A stretch of 64,000 bases of DNA, taken from NCBI GenBank assembly GCA_020636355.1, contig JACJYB010000013.1:1-64000 (forward strand), read 5' to 3'. The notes beneath the pieces were generated by a model. That model was not told where the DNA came from. It made no database searches and saw nothing but the letters and a program-made list of their open reading frames with translations. Source of the DNA: Lewinellaceae bacterium (GTDB lineage Bacteria > Bacteroidota > Bacteroidia > Chitinophagales > Saprospiraceae). Below are positions 1 through 8,691 of the stretch, piece after piece. The stretch's first letter is position 1. Every line of letters begins with the position of its first letter. The translations under genes and the position numbers were made by a program.

Positions 1-1
1 G

Positions 2-1351
2 AGTATGTCCCTCCAATTATCCAAAGGTGATGTGGTTCCTTTCTTGCGGGCACTCGTTTACAGTTTTGAAAGCCTGGCAGAGATGCGCCAGATACACTTT
101 CAAACCGAATTTCCTGCGGGTGGTGCACTTCAATATTTTGACCGGGACAAATTGGAAAAGATCGTAACCAATTTGCTTTCGAATGCATTCAAATTTACGC
201 CAACCCTGGGAAAGGTCTTCGTTCGTGCCCAACTGGAAAAAGGTCGGCTAAAAGTAACCATAGAGGACAGTGGTAACGGTATTCCACCGGAGGAACTGGA
301 AAAAATATTTGAACGGTTTTACCAGGTGGAGGGTACCGAGGATCAAGGTACTGGCATTGGATTAGCTTTGGTAAAGGAACTTGTTCAGATACATCATGGA
401 CAGATTAGTGTCGAGAGCGCTCAAGGAAAAGGAACGATCTTTAAAATAAGTATTCCGGTGGATCAAAATTTCTATCGGAAAGAAGAAATTGATCAAGCCC
501 AGCCATTTTCCTCAGCGATCATTCGTGACGCTAATCCTAATACACAAACCGAAACCGATTCGACGCTGTCTGCATCCCCGAAAAATCAAGGATTGCCCCT
601 CATGTTGATTGTAGAAGACAATCCTGATTTACGTCGTTTTATTGCAGAGACATTGCAAAATGATTTTTCGATTGCAACAGCAGAAAATGGCCGATCCGGT
701 CTTAATATGGCTTTAGAGCTTACCCCCGATATTGTTCTTAGCGACGTGATGATGCCTGAAATGGATGGATTTATTTTCTGTGAGACATTGAAAAAGAACG
801 AACGGACCAGCCATATTCCGGTGATTCTTTTGACAGCCAAAGCCGGTCAAGAACACAAAATGGCTGGACTTGAAACTGGGGCTGATGTCTACATGACGAA
901 ACCATTTGATGAGGCTGAATTACGCATCCAAGCCCGTAACCTGGTGGATCAGCGTCAGCGATTGCGGAAACGATATGAAGCCCTGGGTGAGTTTCAACGA
1001 ATGATCCATATGGGTCCTGCTTCGGTTGCAGTAACTTCAGCCGACCAGCGCTTCTTAGAGAAAGTATCTAAAGCCATTGAGAATAACATAGACAATGAAT
1101 TTTTTTCAGTCGAGGACCTCGCAGGAATCGTCTTCTTTAGCCGTAGTCAATTACACCGCAAGCTGAAATCAATTACTGGGAAAAGCCCAAATGAACTCAT
1201 CCGGGAATACCGCCTTACACGCGCAAAAGATCTCTTGGAACAAGGCCATGGTAATGTGACCGAGGTAGCCATGAGTGTTGGATATAGCAGCCTGTCCTAT
1301 TTTTCGAGAAGCTTTAAAGATGCTTTTGGCGTGATGCCCAGTGAGTTGTAA
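2..1351 (+). CDS. Hybrid histidine kinase / receiver / AraC regulator, 5'-truncated
   Basis: This is the C-terminal part of a one-protein two-component system. The frame is open to the window edge and the first Met (base 5) lies in what looks like the end of a dimerisation helix, so the gene begins upstream. Numbering from that Met, an HATPase domain has an N-box (~57-64), G1 DSGNG (88-92) and G2 GTGIGL (115-120). A receiver domain follows (~198-312) with E204/D205, phospho-acceptor D247, T277 and K299. An AraC-type helix-turn-helix fills ~345-448. This architecture is typical of Bacteroidota hybrid sensors that control carbohydrate or other nutrient loci. The sensor part is missing, so the signal cannot be inferred. 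A hairpin terminator follows. Confidence 0.93.
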   Translation, partial: SMSLQLSKGDVVPFLRALVYSFESLAEMRQIHFQTEFPAGGALQYFDRDKLEKIVTNLLSNAFKFTPTLGKVFVRAQLEKGRLKVTIEDSGNGIPPEELEKIFERFYQVEGTEDQGTGIGLALVKELVQIHHGQISVESAQGKGTIFKISIPVDQNFYRKEEIDQAQPFSSAIIRDANPNTQTETDSTLSASPKNQGLPLMLIVEDNPDLRRFIAETLQNDFSIATAENGRSGLNMALELTPDIVLSDVMMPEMDGFIFCETLKKNERTSHIPVILLTAKAGQEHKMAGLETGADVYMTKPFDEAELRIQARNLVDQRQRLRKRYEALGEFQRMIHMGPASVAVTSADQRFLEKVSKAIENNIDNEFFSVEDLAGIVFFSRSQLHRKLKSITGKSPNELIREYRLTRAKDLLEQGHGNVTEVAMSVGYSSLSYFSRSFKDAFGVMPSEL

Positions 1352-1386
1352 GCTAGTTACGACGAATGTACAATCGCCAATTCACA

Positions 1387-1415
1387 AGACCCGGAGGGAT
1401 TAGGACTCCGGGTTT
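1387..1415 (+). terminator. Hairpin after the hybrid regulator
   Basis: A stem ACCCGGAG/CTCCGGGT (1389-1396 with 1406-1413) with a 9-nt loop lies 36 bases after the stop codon of the upstream gene. Only a short T stretch follows, so termination strength is uncertain. Confidence 0.6.
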
Positions 1416-1506
1416 AATGTATCCTTTACCGAAAACTTAAGGACTCATGATTTTCGCAAACAGCATGATTCAATTACTATTTAGAAAAATCAGTAGGTGC
1501 TAATTT

Positions 1507-2418
1507 TTAAAAGATCACCTGGGCTTCAAAAAAATTATCATTGACAAATTCGCTAAAATCATCCAGGTCATATTCACCTTTACCGTTACATGATATCAAA
1601 ATTCCTTCTCCGCTCTTTTCAATAAGCAGGGCGATAAACAGCTTAACTTCTGCATTGGCTATTTTCGTATAGTAATAATAGCCATTACCAAGGCCTTCAT
1701 TCTTAATGTCCAGTAATAAGGAGCTAAGGCCAAGTTTGTCAACTTGTCCCCGGATAATCCTGTTTGCCTCATTCACATTTACCTTAGGCATATGCATGAT
1801 TGAAATAACGGACCCCTCCTTCGACTGGGTGGGAAACAACTGGTCTCTGGTGTAAATGATACCACCGTCTTCATTCAGTGTCGTCAGGATGAATTTGGGC
1901 GGATTATCTTCTGCACTTCCGATGTAAACAGACAAGAATGCATCCCGAATCTTCTGATCATATAATTCTTTCACAGCAGCATTGGTTCGGGCTTTGATGG
2001 TGTAGAGTACGTCGTTGTGTTCAATGGCCAGAACATATCGAATGGAATAAGTAATATTATCTTTTACAACCGACAAATAACCGCTTGTATCACCGTCATA
2101 AATCACCGTACTTAACTCCATCAATTGCAAGTTGACTCTTTTCATCACTTTGGGATCGTATTCATCCCGACTTGCACGAAAATCATCATAAGATGTTTCG
2201 ACGGAAGCAATTGATGAATATTTATTTTCAGTACGAAAATCGCCGTTGTTTCGAGGCAAATAATCCGTTGGGATAGCCATGACTACCCCACTGCCAAGAG
2301 ATTGTTTGGATTCCTCCTTTTCCGGTTCGATATGGATGTAGTTCGTTTGGTGATTTGAGCAATTTAAAAAAAGGCAAAACCCAATACCCAGGCAAGATAA
2401 TAATGTTATTTTTCTCAT
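1507..2418 (-). CDS. Putative lipoprotein of unknown function
   Basis: The protein is 303 aa from the Met at 2418. An upstream in-frame Met at 2490 is possible, but it would put 24 residues in front of a clean lipoprotein signal peptide. From 2418 the N-terminus is a short basic head, a hydrophobic core and a lipobox ending L-F-L-N-C (Cys20). The mature part is mixed alpha/beta in character, with no motif I recognise. It faces the hybrid regulator convergently, with the terminator hairpin between them. It is probably an envelope lipoprotein, possibly periplasmic-facing; the function is unknown. Confidence 0.75.
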   Translation of the reverse strand: MRKITLLSCLGIGFCLFLNCSNHQTNYIHIEPEKEESKQSLGSGVVMAIPTDYLPRNNGDFRTENKYSSIASVETSYDDFRASRDEYDPKVMKRVNLQLMELSTVIYDGDTSGYLSVVKDNITYSIRYVLAIEHNDVLYTIKARTNAAVKELYDQKIRDAFLSVYIGSAEDNPPKFILTTLNEDGGIIYTRDQLFPTQSKEGSVISIMHMPKVNVNEANRIIRGQVDKLGLSSLLLDIKNEGLGNGYYYYTKIANAEVKLFIALLIEKSGEGILISCNGKGEYDLDDFSEFVNDNFFEAQVIF

Positions 2419-2490
2419 AGATAGCGTTTTAGTCGGAAGCGAATGGAAAAGATTTAGTGCGAAATACGAATATGAGAAATACTTGAACAA

Positions 2491-3213
2491 TTCCGGTATG
2501 AATAAGGTGTTTTTTTACGTAACGGCGATGATATCCCTCATCGGGACTGCCGATTCTGTAATCCAAATCATGCATTAGAATTCAAAACGAGGCGATTTAT
2601 GCAAGCGAAGCATGTATTTCCCGGAAGAAGCATAGTGCAAGCTATAGCAACGAAGAAAAGTGCTTGATAATGAAGCAGAAATGAGCCGTAGTAGAATAAA
2701 TAGAAAGGATTCTATTCCGTTGTCTATGTGCCATCATATATGGTCTCACCATTATAGCAGTGAGGTGTGCTACTATCTTCCAGAATTTTTTTATTGCAGC
2801 ATTCAAAACAGGTTGATGATCATTTTTATAATCGTCTGGCTTTCTATAGTAAATTTGGTCTAATGCTTGATTTGGGTGTAAATTAATTAAAGAGCTCAAC
2901 CAGATTAGACGCCTCGGGGATGCGACCCTTACAGTCTTCATTCCAGTTGTTGATTTATAAAATAAACAAAATACCGATGACCATCAGAACTATTTCCCCC
3001 ATCGTGTAAGTCAGGTATTTTTTCTCACCTGATACGTATCGAACAGCATCCTACAGCTGCGGCGAAATAGCGTTGCCACTAATTAAAGGCACAATTGATC
3101 TACAATTTACTGAACCTATCAGTAACCGGAATGATGGCGAAAACAAATGGGTTATAGTGATTCCTATGAATTTTTATGCTAGGATATCAGTGTCAATATT
3201 GGTAAAATAGTCC
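2491..3213. other. Gene-poor stretch with a decayed gene
   Basis: No intact gene is supported here. The only recognisable content is the DUF6090-like remnant at 2886-3050 on the minus strand. Two short open frames (2642-2941 minus, 2660-2863 plus) lie on top of each other and resemble no known family. An open plus-strand frame of ~65 codons at 3009-3211 has no usable start. Confidence 0.6.
2886..3050 (-). pseudogene. Remnant of a DUF6090-type membrane protein N-terminus
   Basis: Read on the minus strand, 3050 down to 2956 gives ...SGEKKYLTYTMGEIVLMVIGILFIL followed by a stop codon at 2957-2955, and the same frame continues with INNWNEDCKGR... to a stop at 2885-2883. In the Bacteroidota DUF6090 family the N-terminus carries a conserved 'K-Y-L-x-Y-x-x-G-E-I-x-L-V-V-I-G-I-L-I-A-L-Q-I-N-N-W-N-E' pattern. 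Here the Gln codon of 'LQINNWNE' has become TAA. The remainder of a typical ~240-aa member is absent or unrecognisable. The family match is by memory of the pattern, not by a search. Confidence 0.7.
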
Positions 3214-3390
3214 TTATGATTCTTGGATCCTCTTGCGAGCAGCTATCCCCAGAACAATCAAACTGCACCCTACAGCTACCAGGGCACCGCTATCTTCTCT
3301 AAATACAGCTAACAGATTAAATAATGCACCTATAAAGATGAGTACGGAGTAGCTGTATTTTTTATTTGAATTAAACATACGTTTATTCAT
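3214..3390 (-). CDS. Small membrane protein, two predicted helices
   Basis: A 58-aa protein if started at the Met at 3390; the frame extends to a Met at 3462, but the extra 24 residues look non-conserved. Two hydrophobic segments (about 14-28 and 35-50) are separated by a short REDSG turn, and the C-terminus is basic (ARKRIQES). This looks like a small inner-membrane hairpin protein. I do not recognise a family, and nothing nearby suggests a role. Confidence 0.45.
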   Translation of the reverse strand: MNKRMFNSNKKYSYSVLIFIGALFNLLAVFREDSGALVAVGCSLIVLGIAARKRIQES

Positions 3391-3551
3391 GGTCTGGGAA
3401 TAGTTAAGTTGGTCTGGTAAGTTCGCAAAACCCAGAATACCTGACTTTTTTAATCGATACAATTACCCAAAAGTTCGATAAATAGCATTTCATGCCACGA
3501 AACTGATTATATTCATTGTGTTCAGATTCAAAGTTATTAAAACCGTTTGTT

Positions 3552-3962
3552 ATGTCTCTCCTTTCCGATTTGATGGCAGCACCACAGAAGTCGACAGCTC
3601 CATCCAGGTATACTACATTTTGCGGCATCTTTTATATGGCAAATGGGCTACTTATTTTAGCTTGGCCTGGTGTCGTTCAAACCTTGTTTCGAGATGAAGC
3701 ATTTGTCGGGAATGAGTCCATGCTTTTCCGGGTAATCGGTATGCTTCTGACGATCGTCGGTTGGTTCTATTTCTTTGGTGGCAGAGCCGGATCACGGTCA
3801 TTCGTTGTATCCACAGTGATCGATCGGATCATCCTGGTTCCAGCGGTGCTTATACCGGTTGCTTTGGCTTGTGTATTTCCCCATGTTCTGCTTACATTCG
3901 GCATCCTGGATCCCATCCTGGGCTTCATTGGGTGGTACCTCCTGGCATCCGATAAATCATAA
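3552..3962 (+). CDS. Small multi-pass membrane protein, unknown function
   Basis: The start is taken at 3552 (136 aa); an in-frame Met at 3516 is an alternative. Four hydrophobic segments are visible (roughly 24-42, 56-74, 84-105 and 110-130 from Met 3552), and the C-terminus is short and polar. The pattern resembles small four-helix inner-membrane proteins found scattered in Bacteroidota, but no functional motif is recognisable. It is monocistronic, with gene-poor DNA on both sides. Confidence 0.65.
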   Translation: MSLLSDLMAAPQKSTAPSRYTTFCGIFYMANGLLILAWPGVVQTLFRDEAFVGNESMLFRVIGMLLTIVGWFYFFGGRAGSRSFVVSTVIDRIILVPAVLIPVALACVFPHVLLTFGILDPILGFIGWYLLASDKS

Positions 3963-4118
3963 TTCAACCGCTTAACTCCCCTACTGAATTATTTAAAATC
4001 AGTCATTTCATTTAATAATTTATTCCCAACCCGATGTAACGGATATCTTTCACCGTTTATTCAAATTAATTGCCAGAACAGGTTATTTGACTGAATAACT
4101 TTGAGCTAATCCACTCGT

Positions 4119-5918
4119 TTACCTGATCAGAATAACCTTTTTACTTATCGCATATTTTCCATTTGAAATATACATCAGATAATTGCCGGCTGGTAAATCG
4201 GAAACATCGAGCCTGGTTGTGCCGTCCACATGCAGGTTGAATGTTTTCACCCGGGCACCCAATGGATTAAATAGAGTGATCTGCACATCTTCGTTTAGTT
4301 CATCGGACGTGAGCGAAATATTAATTCCTTCCCTGGCCGGGTTTGGAGAAATACGGACCACCTCCGGATCCAACTTCAATTGATGTACTGCACTTGTGTT
4401 CGACTCAAACTTGTATTCACCCGTTTCAGTATTTAAAGTAACTCTGTAATTTCCCGCAGTTACCGGAACACTGCGGCCATTCCGGCTGCCAATTCCGGTC
4501 GGGAAACTAACATTGCCCCAGTAATTTGACCAGTCATCATCCGCCCGAAACTTGACTTCACCATCTTTAAGCTGTATCGAATTGATGTACCAGAAATAGT
4601 TGTCCAAAGAATCCCTGGTCATTTTCACATCCTCATCCCAGGTACCAATAGAGGTTGCTGTCCCAATGATTCCAACTGTACCAAAAACTTTCACCAAATC
4701 TAAATTATACTCCGCGGTCGTTGAATTGAAGGTAATATTGTACCTACCCGCAGGAACAGGAATTGGATCTAATTCGTGGGTGGCAATACCGGATGGAAAG
4801 CTTACCCCACCCCAAAAGAAAATCAGGTTCGTATCTGCATTAAATACTAAAAACCCATCGGATAAATCAATCCGTAATCTCCAAATGGATGCATCGTCCG
4901 GATCGCGTGTCATAGCTGTTATCATAGTGGAATCACCTGACGGCGTAGTAAATAAGATACTGATACCGCGGTAATGAATGATTTTCTCAAAGTTATATTC
5001 GAGTGTTTTAGTGTTGAAAGAGACCTCATATTCACCGGCAGACAGGACTTGAATGTCATAGCCGTCCCGGATAGCTATGCCGTTTGGAAATGAATTCCCA
5101 CCCCAATTGAAAATCCAGTCATGATTACCTCTGAATTTTAGCTCGCCGACCTCTAGCATTACTCTGGCTGTCCACAAGTCTGCGTTTACCTCATCCTGTT
5201 TAAGATCGGTTTCAACATCCCAGACTCCCGCAGTAGCATCTCCAATGATGCCGATAGAATTAAATGAGTTATCCTTCTCAAAGAAGTATTCACCAGTCGA
5301 TTTATTAAAATGAACCAGGTACTTCCCTTTTGGAACCGGAATAAAAGGCCCATTCGCAATACCAACTCCGGTTGGAAAATCCACATTGCCCCAGGTTAAT
5401 ACCCAGGCATCATTTGCCCGGAATATGACTTCACCATCGGTCAGTTGAATGGATAGACTGTATTGATTGGTATCGCTCGTTTCCTGGTACATATCCATGT
5501 CGTAATCAAAGCCACCAGGAGTGGCATAGCCATAAATACCAATGTCGGAGTATGGTACAAATGAATAATCACCAGTGTTAGAGTTGAAGGTGATGCGGTA
5601 TTTTCCACCTTTCTTCACCGGAATATTCGGACCGTCCTGGGTACCCTTGCCGGAGGGAAAACTTCCTGAACTCCAGTTGGCAACCCAGCTGTGGTTCATT
5701 CGGAACGCGCAATCTCCAGGGGTCAATTTCAGGATGAGGGACCACCTGTTTGGATCATCCTGATCCGGGATCAAATCCGTATCTGTATTCCATCCTCCCG
5801 GTGTGGCAGAGCCGATGATCCCGATCGATGGAGATTGGGAAAAACAGTGAATTGCCAGTAAACTGAGAAAAATTAGTAGTGGTAGACGAAATTTTAATTG
5901 GTTTAAGATTGCCACCAT
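4119..5918 (-). CDS. Secreted five-repeat SusE/SusF-like protein with T9SS sorting domain
   Basis: A 599-aa secreted protein. A signal peptide (residues 1-28, ending CFSQ) is followed by five ~92-residue repeats at about 31-122, 125-215, 221-312, 317-408 and 413-505. Each repeat has the pattern G-I-I-G-x-A-T-x-G-x-W-[DN]-x-[DE]-T/V-D-[LM], then a strand with [KV]-F-R-x-[ND]-x-x-W, W-G-x-x-x-F-P-x-G, P-V-x-x-G-x-Y, and F-N-x-x-T-x-E-Y-x-F. This is the fold signature seen in SusE/SusF starch-binding outer-membrane proteins. Repeat 4 has lost the opening glycine motif. A type A T9SS C-terminal domain fills ~522-599 (SPNPAREG ... DLPAGNYLMYIS ... KKVILIR). The protein is probably exported to the surface or medium and binds glycan or a similar ligand. 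No SusC/SusD genes are adjacent, unlike the classical setting. Confidence 0.85.
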   Translation of the reverse strand: MVAILNQLKFRLPLLIFLSLLAIHCFSQSPSIGIIGSATPGGWNTDTDLIPDQDDPNRWSLILKLTPGDCAFRMNHSWVANWSSGSFPSGKGTQDGPNIPVKKGGKYRITFNSNTGDYSFVPYSDIGIYGYATPGGFDYDMDMYQETSDTNQYSLSIQLTDGEVIFRANDAWVLTWGNVDFPTGVGIANGPFIPVPKGKYLVHFNKSTGEYFFEKDNSFNSIGIIGDATAGVWDVETDLKQDEVNADLWTARVMLEVGELKFRGNHDWIFNWGGNSFPNGIAIRDGYDIQVLSAGEYEVSFNTKTLEYNFEKIIHYRGISILFTTPSGDSTMITAMTRDPDDASIWRLRIDLSDGFLVFNADTNLIFFWGGVSFPSGIATHELDPIPVPAGRYNITFNSTTAEYNLDLVKVFGTVGIIGTATSIGTWDEDVKMTRDSLDNYFWYINSIQLKDGEVKFRADDDWSNYWGNVSFPTGIGSRNGRSVPVTAGNYRVTLNTETGEYKFESNTSAVHQLKLDPEVVRISPNPAREGINISLTSDELNEDVQITLFNPLGARVKTFNLHVDGTTRLDVSDLPAGNYLMYISNGKYAISKKVILIR

Positions 5919-6039
5919 TTCGGATGCAAGTTTTCAGGGTTATAACATCATTACAAATCAGGGACTAGTCCATGAACCGGTCACTTGCATATACATTTAA
6001 TTCAAATTATCATTTGTTTTCGAATAATGCAATAAACTA

Positions 6040-6279
6040 CGGCATTAACCAGACCGTAAATGTTACAATAGGCTTGCTAAAAAGCCGGAACAATGTATCT
6101 GCTGCATACTGTACGGCCTTGAATGATTTCAAAAGCTGTGATGCTATCGGTTCATCATTTTGCATCATCGAGGTATACCCGGCAATATCAACGAACAGGA
6201 TGGCACTAAGCTTTCTTGTTTCCTTCGAGGCTGCTAAGCCAATTTTCCTGGATATGGGAACCAGACTACTATGCTTATT
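6040..6279 (-). pseudogene. Remnant of a class III adenylate/guanylate cyclase
   Basis: On the minus strand, the 80-codon frame from 6279 to 6040 (stop at 6039-6037) contains ETRKLSAILFVDIAGYTSMM followed by QNDEPIASQLLKSFK. That matches the start of the catalytic domain of class III nucleotidyl cyclases ('RKLAAIMFTDIVGYTxLMQxDE...LL'), including the metal-binding Asp. After ~40 residues the similarity stops and a stop codon follows. The usual ~150 further catalytic residues are missing and no start codon precedes the frame. It overlaps the 3' end of the adjacent lipoprotein gene by 5 bases. The plus-strand open frame over this interval is an antisense shadow. Confidence 0.72.
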
Positions 6280-6898
6280 TCAGTTGGATTTCCGTCTTCT
6301 CAAGCGAAATCATTCCATTAAAAAAGCCTGAACGGTCGTTGTCAAAGGTTTGTGAAAATGCAGCTATGTCATCGGCTCCATAACTCCGCTTGGAATAGGC
6401 GTAAATGCACAATGCTTTCTGACCTGGACTAAGTTCTATCTGCCGGTAATGAAACAGGTTAAATTCCACGACCTCTTCATCCCCGGACTGGCTGACAAAA
6501 AACTCCAGCATGACTTCTTTCCCGTCAGGGCTGTCTTTTGCCTGATAACTGCAATAAGAATCGGATTGTTTGCGCTGTTCCAGCTCTTCAATTTTTTGAT
6601 CGGCAGCATCTGCGACGGAAAGGTCGGTCAGGAAGAGATGGATGGTAAGCATCTCATTGAAATGTTCTAGAGTATTGCCTGCAGGGAGATATTCCTGGAT
6701 GTAATAGTTGTCATTTGGGTGTTCCGACCACTTCAGACCAAAGTCTGTATCCTGATACCGAATCGGGCCCGGCACAGAAAGATATTCAGTAACCGTCCCA
6801 TGCTGACCGGATTGGCCCGTGGCCGCTTCTTGTTTCCCTGAATCAGGCGCACAGGCCAGCAGCAAGGTAGTGACTAAAGAAATAAACATTGATCTCAT
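6275..6898 (-). CDS. Putative lipoprotein, unknown function
   Basis: A 207-aa protein whose N-terminus (MRSMFISLVTTLLLAC) is a lipoprotein signal peptide with Cys16 as the lipidation site. A Gly/Gln/Ser-rich linker follows (~17-35), then a compact mixed domain with no motif I recognise. The Met at residue 4 is an alternative start that keeps the signal peptide. Its 3' end abuts the cyclase remnant, so it may once have been upstream of that gene. The function is unknown. Confidence 0.7.
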   Translation of the reverse strand: MRSMFISLVTTLLLACAPDSGKQEAATGQSGQHGTVTEYLSVPGPIRYQDTDFGLKWSEHPNDNYYIQEYLPAGNTLEHFNEMLTIHLFLTDLSVADAADQKIEELEQRKQSDSYCSYQAKDSPDGKEVMLEFFVSQSGDEEVVEFNLFHYRQIELSPGQKALCIYAYSKRSYGADDIAAFSQTFDNDRSGFFNGMISLEKTEIQLK

Positions 6899-7275
6899 GG
6901 CTAATTTGGCTTTTTGGTTGTGTTGTTTACTAGAAATACAGCAGTCTCAGAGGAGGTTTCATTTTCATTCCATCGCGTCCGACCTGCCATATCTTTGATG
7001 ACGTAAGATACATTTTCAGCTTAAATGATTGGTGAATCACAAGCCTCGGAACCGGGATGAAGCTGCCATGGTTGAGTGGGCCATGATTGAAGAGTCATGG
7101 AGCTATAACTTCCACATCTTTATCCGGCTAGCCTAAGAGCTTACGCGGGAAATATTTCAATCCATGCCAGAGCTTTAAAAGCATACGCCCGGGTACGGAT
7201 ACAATTATTGGAAATGGACAGGTCCAGGTTGCCAGAAAAATTGGAACTTACAGGGTATCATCAATACAAGCAGCA
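6899..7275. other. Intergenic region before the GabT-like gene
   Basis: No gene is called. One plus-strand frame is open from about 7105 to the stop at 7316-7318, overlapping the start of the aminotransferase gene in another frame. It has no convincing start and no recognised similarity, so it may be a degraded gene end or chance. Divergent promoters for the flanking genes would have to lie here, but no clear Bacteroidota -33/-7 pair was found. Confidence 0.4.
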
Positions 7276-8586
7276 ATGGACAAGAATGCAATTATTCATG
7301 AAAGGAGAAAGTCCGTAGTACCCCGGGGTGTGGGTGTTTTTAACCCCGCAACGGCTGATTCGGCCAGAAATGCCATCGTCACAGATGTGGATGGAAGAGA
7401 ACTGATTGATTTTGCCGGAGGGATTGGGGTGCAAAATGCTGGCCATTGTCCGGAACCGGTAGTTGAGGCCATTAGAAATCAGGCTCAAAAACTCATCCAC
7501 ACCTGTTTTAATGTAGCGACCTATGATGTGTACATGGAACTGGCAGAAGAGCTCATTGCTTTATTCCCTCACGGCGATCACACCAAAGTGATGCTAACGA
7601 CCACCGGCGCTGAGTCGGTTGAAAATGCCGTAAAAATTGCCCGTCAATATACCGGGAGGAGTGCCATTGTGGCCTTTACCGATGGCTTTCATGGCCGCAG
7701 CATGATGGCCATGACCCTAACTTCGAAAGTCTCATATAAGGTAGGCTGTGGCCCTTTTGCACCTGAGGTCTATCACCTGCAGTATCCGAATTATTACCGC
7801 TACAACGATGGCCTCAGTCCGGATGATTTTGTGGCTAGAGAAACCCGACGGTTACGCGAAATCCTGATCAACCGCGTGGATCCGAAGAATGTGGCAGCTG
7901 TGATCATCGAATTGGTTCAGGGCGAAGGCGGGTTTGTGGAGGCTCCGGTTTCCTATATACAAGAATTACGAAAAGTGTGTGATGAGTACGGAATTGTATT
8001 GATCATCGACGAAGTACAAACCGGTTTTGGCCGTACGTGCAAATGGGGAGCTTACCAACATTACGGAATAACGCCTGATATTTCTGTGTGGGCCAAATCA
8101 ATGGGCGCCGGCATGCCGATAGGTTGTGTGATGGGAAAGGCAGAGATCATGGATAGCGCCATGCCCGGCACGATCGGGGGTACTTATCTAGGCAACCCGG
8201 TTTGTGCAGCCGCAGCATTGGCCAATATCCGGTTCATGAAGTCCATTGATATCAACTCCAAGGCCGAACATGTTGCCGAAATCGTTCGTGCCCGGTTTGA
8301 AAACATGAAATCCCGTATTCCGGTCATAGGTAGCATCCAGGGACTAGGTGCTATGCTGGCCTTTTCGCTGGTCAAAAACAAGCAGCATAAGGAGCCCGAT
8401 GCAGACCTAACCCGGAAATTAGTTCTCGCCTGTCTGGATCGGGGTCTGATCCTCATCAGCGCCGGTGTTTATGGCAATGTCATCCGGATACTGAGTCCAC
8501 TCACCATCTCGGATGATCATCTAAAGCGTGGGTTGGATATCCTGGACGAAGAATTGGTGCGTTTAACTGGGTCAAGCCATAAATGA
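7276..8586 (+). CDS. gabT: 4-aminobutyrate-type class III aminotransferase
   Basis: A 436-aa PLP-dependent aminotransferase of fold type I, class III. Visible signatures: TDVDGRELIDFAGGIGVQN (36-54), GAES phosphate-binding turn (111-114), the GFHGR segment (137-141), GEGGF (216-220), IIDEVQTGFGR with PLP-pyridine Asp245, and the Schiff-base Lys274 in WAKSMGAGMP. This pattern fits 4-aminobutyrate/5-aminovalerate aminotransferases, which give succinate semialdehyde or the C5 homologue with 2-oxoglutarate as acceptor. Ornithine-type aminotransferases are a possible alternative. It lies next to an operon that looks able to produce 4-aminobutyrate from acetylated beta-lysine, which supports the GABA assignment by context only. 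It is convergent with the symporter gene. Confidence 0.88.
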   Translation: MDKNAIIHERRKSVVPRGVGVFNPATADSARNAIVTDVDGRELIDFAGGIGVQNAGHCPEPVVEAIRNQAQKLIHTCFNVATYDVYMELAEELIALFPHGDHTKVMLTTTGAESVENAVKIARQYTGRSAIVAFTDGFHGRSMMAMTLTSKVSYKVGCGPFAPEVYHLQYPNYYRYNDGLSPDDFVARETRRLREILINRVDPKNVAAVIIELVQGEGGFVEAPVSYIQELRKVCDEYGIVLIIDEVQTGFGRTCKWGAYQHYGITPDISVWAKSMGAGMPIGCVMGKAEIMDSAMPGTIGGTYLGNPVCAAAALANIRFMKSIDINSKAEHVAEIVRARFENMKSRIPVIGSIQGLGAMLAFSLVKNKQHKEPDADLTRKLVLACLDRGLILISAGVYGNVIRILSPLTISDDHLKRGLDILDEELVRLTGSSHK

Positions 8587-8607
8587 TCACCAAATATTTA
8601 TTTCAGA

Positions 8608-8626
8608 ATTGAAATTGTTTTTCAAT
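8608..8626. terminator. Weak AT-rich hairpin between convergent genes
   Basis: A perfect 7-bp stem ATTGAAA/TTTCAAT with loop TTGTT sits 22 bases after the aminotransferase stop. It is AT-only apart from one G-C pair, so it is a weak bidirectional terminator candidate. Confidence 0.35.
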
Positions 8627-8691
8627 CCATATGGTTTTGTAATCCATTTTTAAAAATTGTTTCTGCAGATACAGATGTCCAATGCAAAATT

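Noticed and set aside
2642..2941. 99-codon minus-strand open frame
   Set aside because: No recognisable family, overlaps the DUF6090 remnant in another frame and an opposite-strand frame; probably non-coding.
3009..3211. ~65-codon open plus-strand frame
   Set aside because: No start codon in the first half and no recognised motif; may be a chance opening or an older remnant.
5972..6331. 119-codon plus-strand open frame
   Set aside because: It is antisense to the cyclase remnant, whose minus-strand frame shows family similarity.
7105..7318. Open plus-strand frame overlapping the GabT-like start
   Set aside because: Contains helix-like residues but no family I can name and no clear start.
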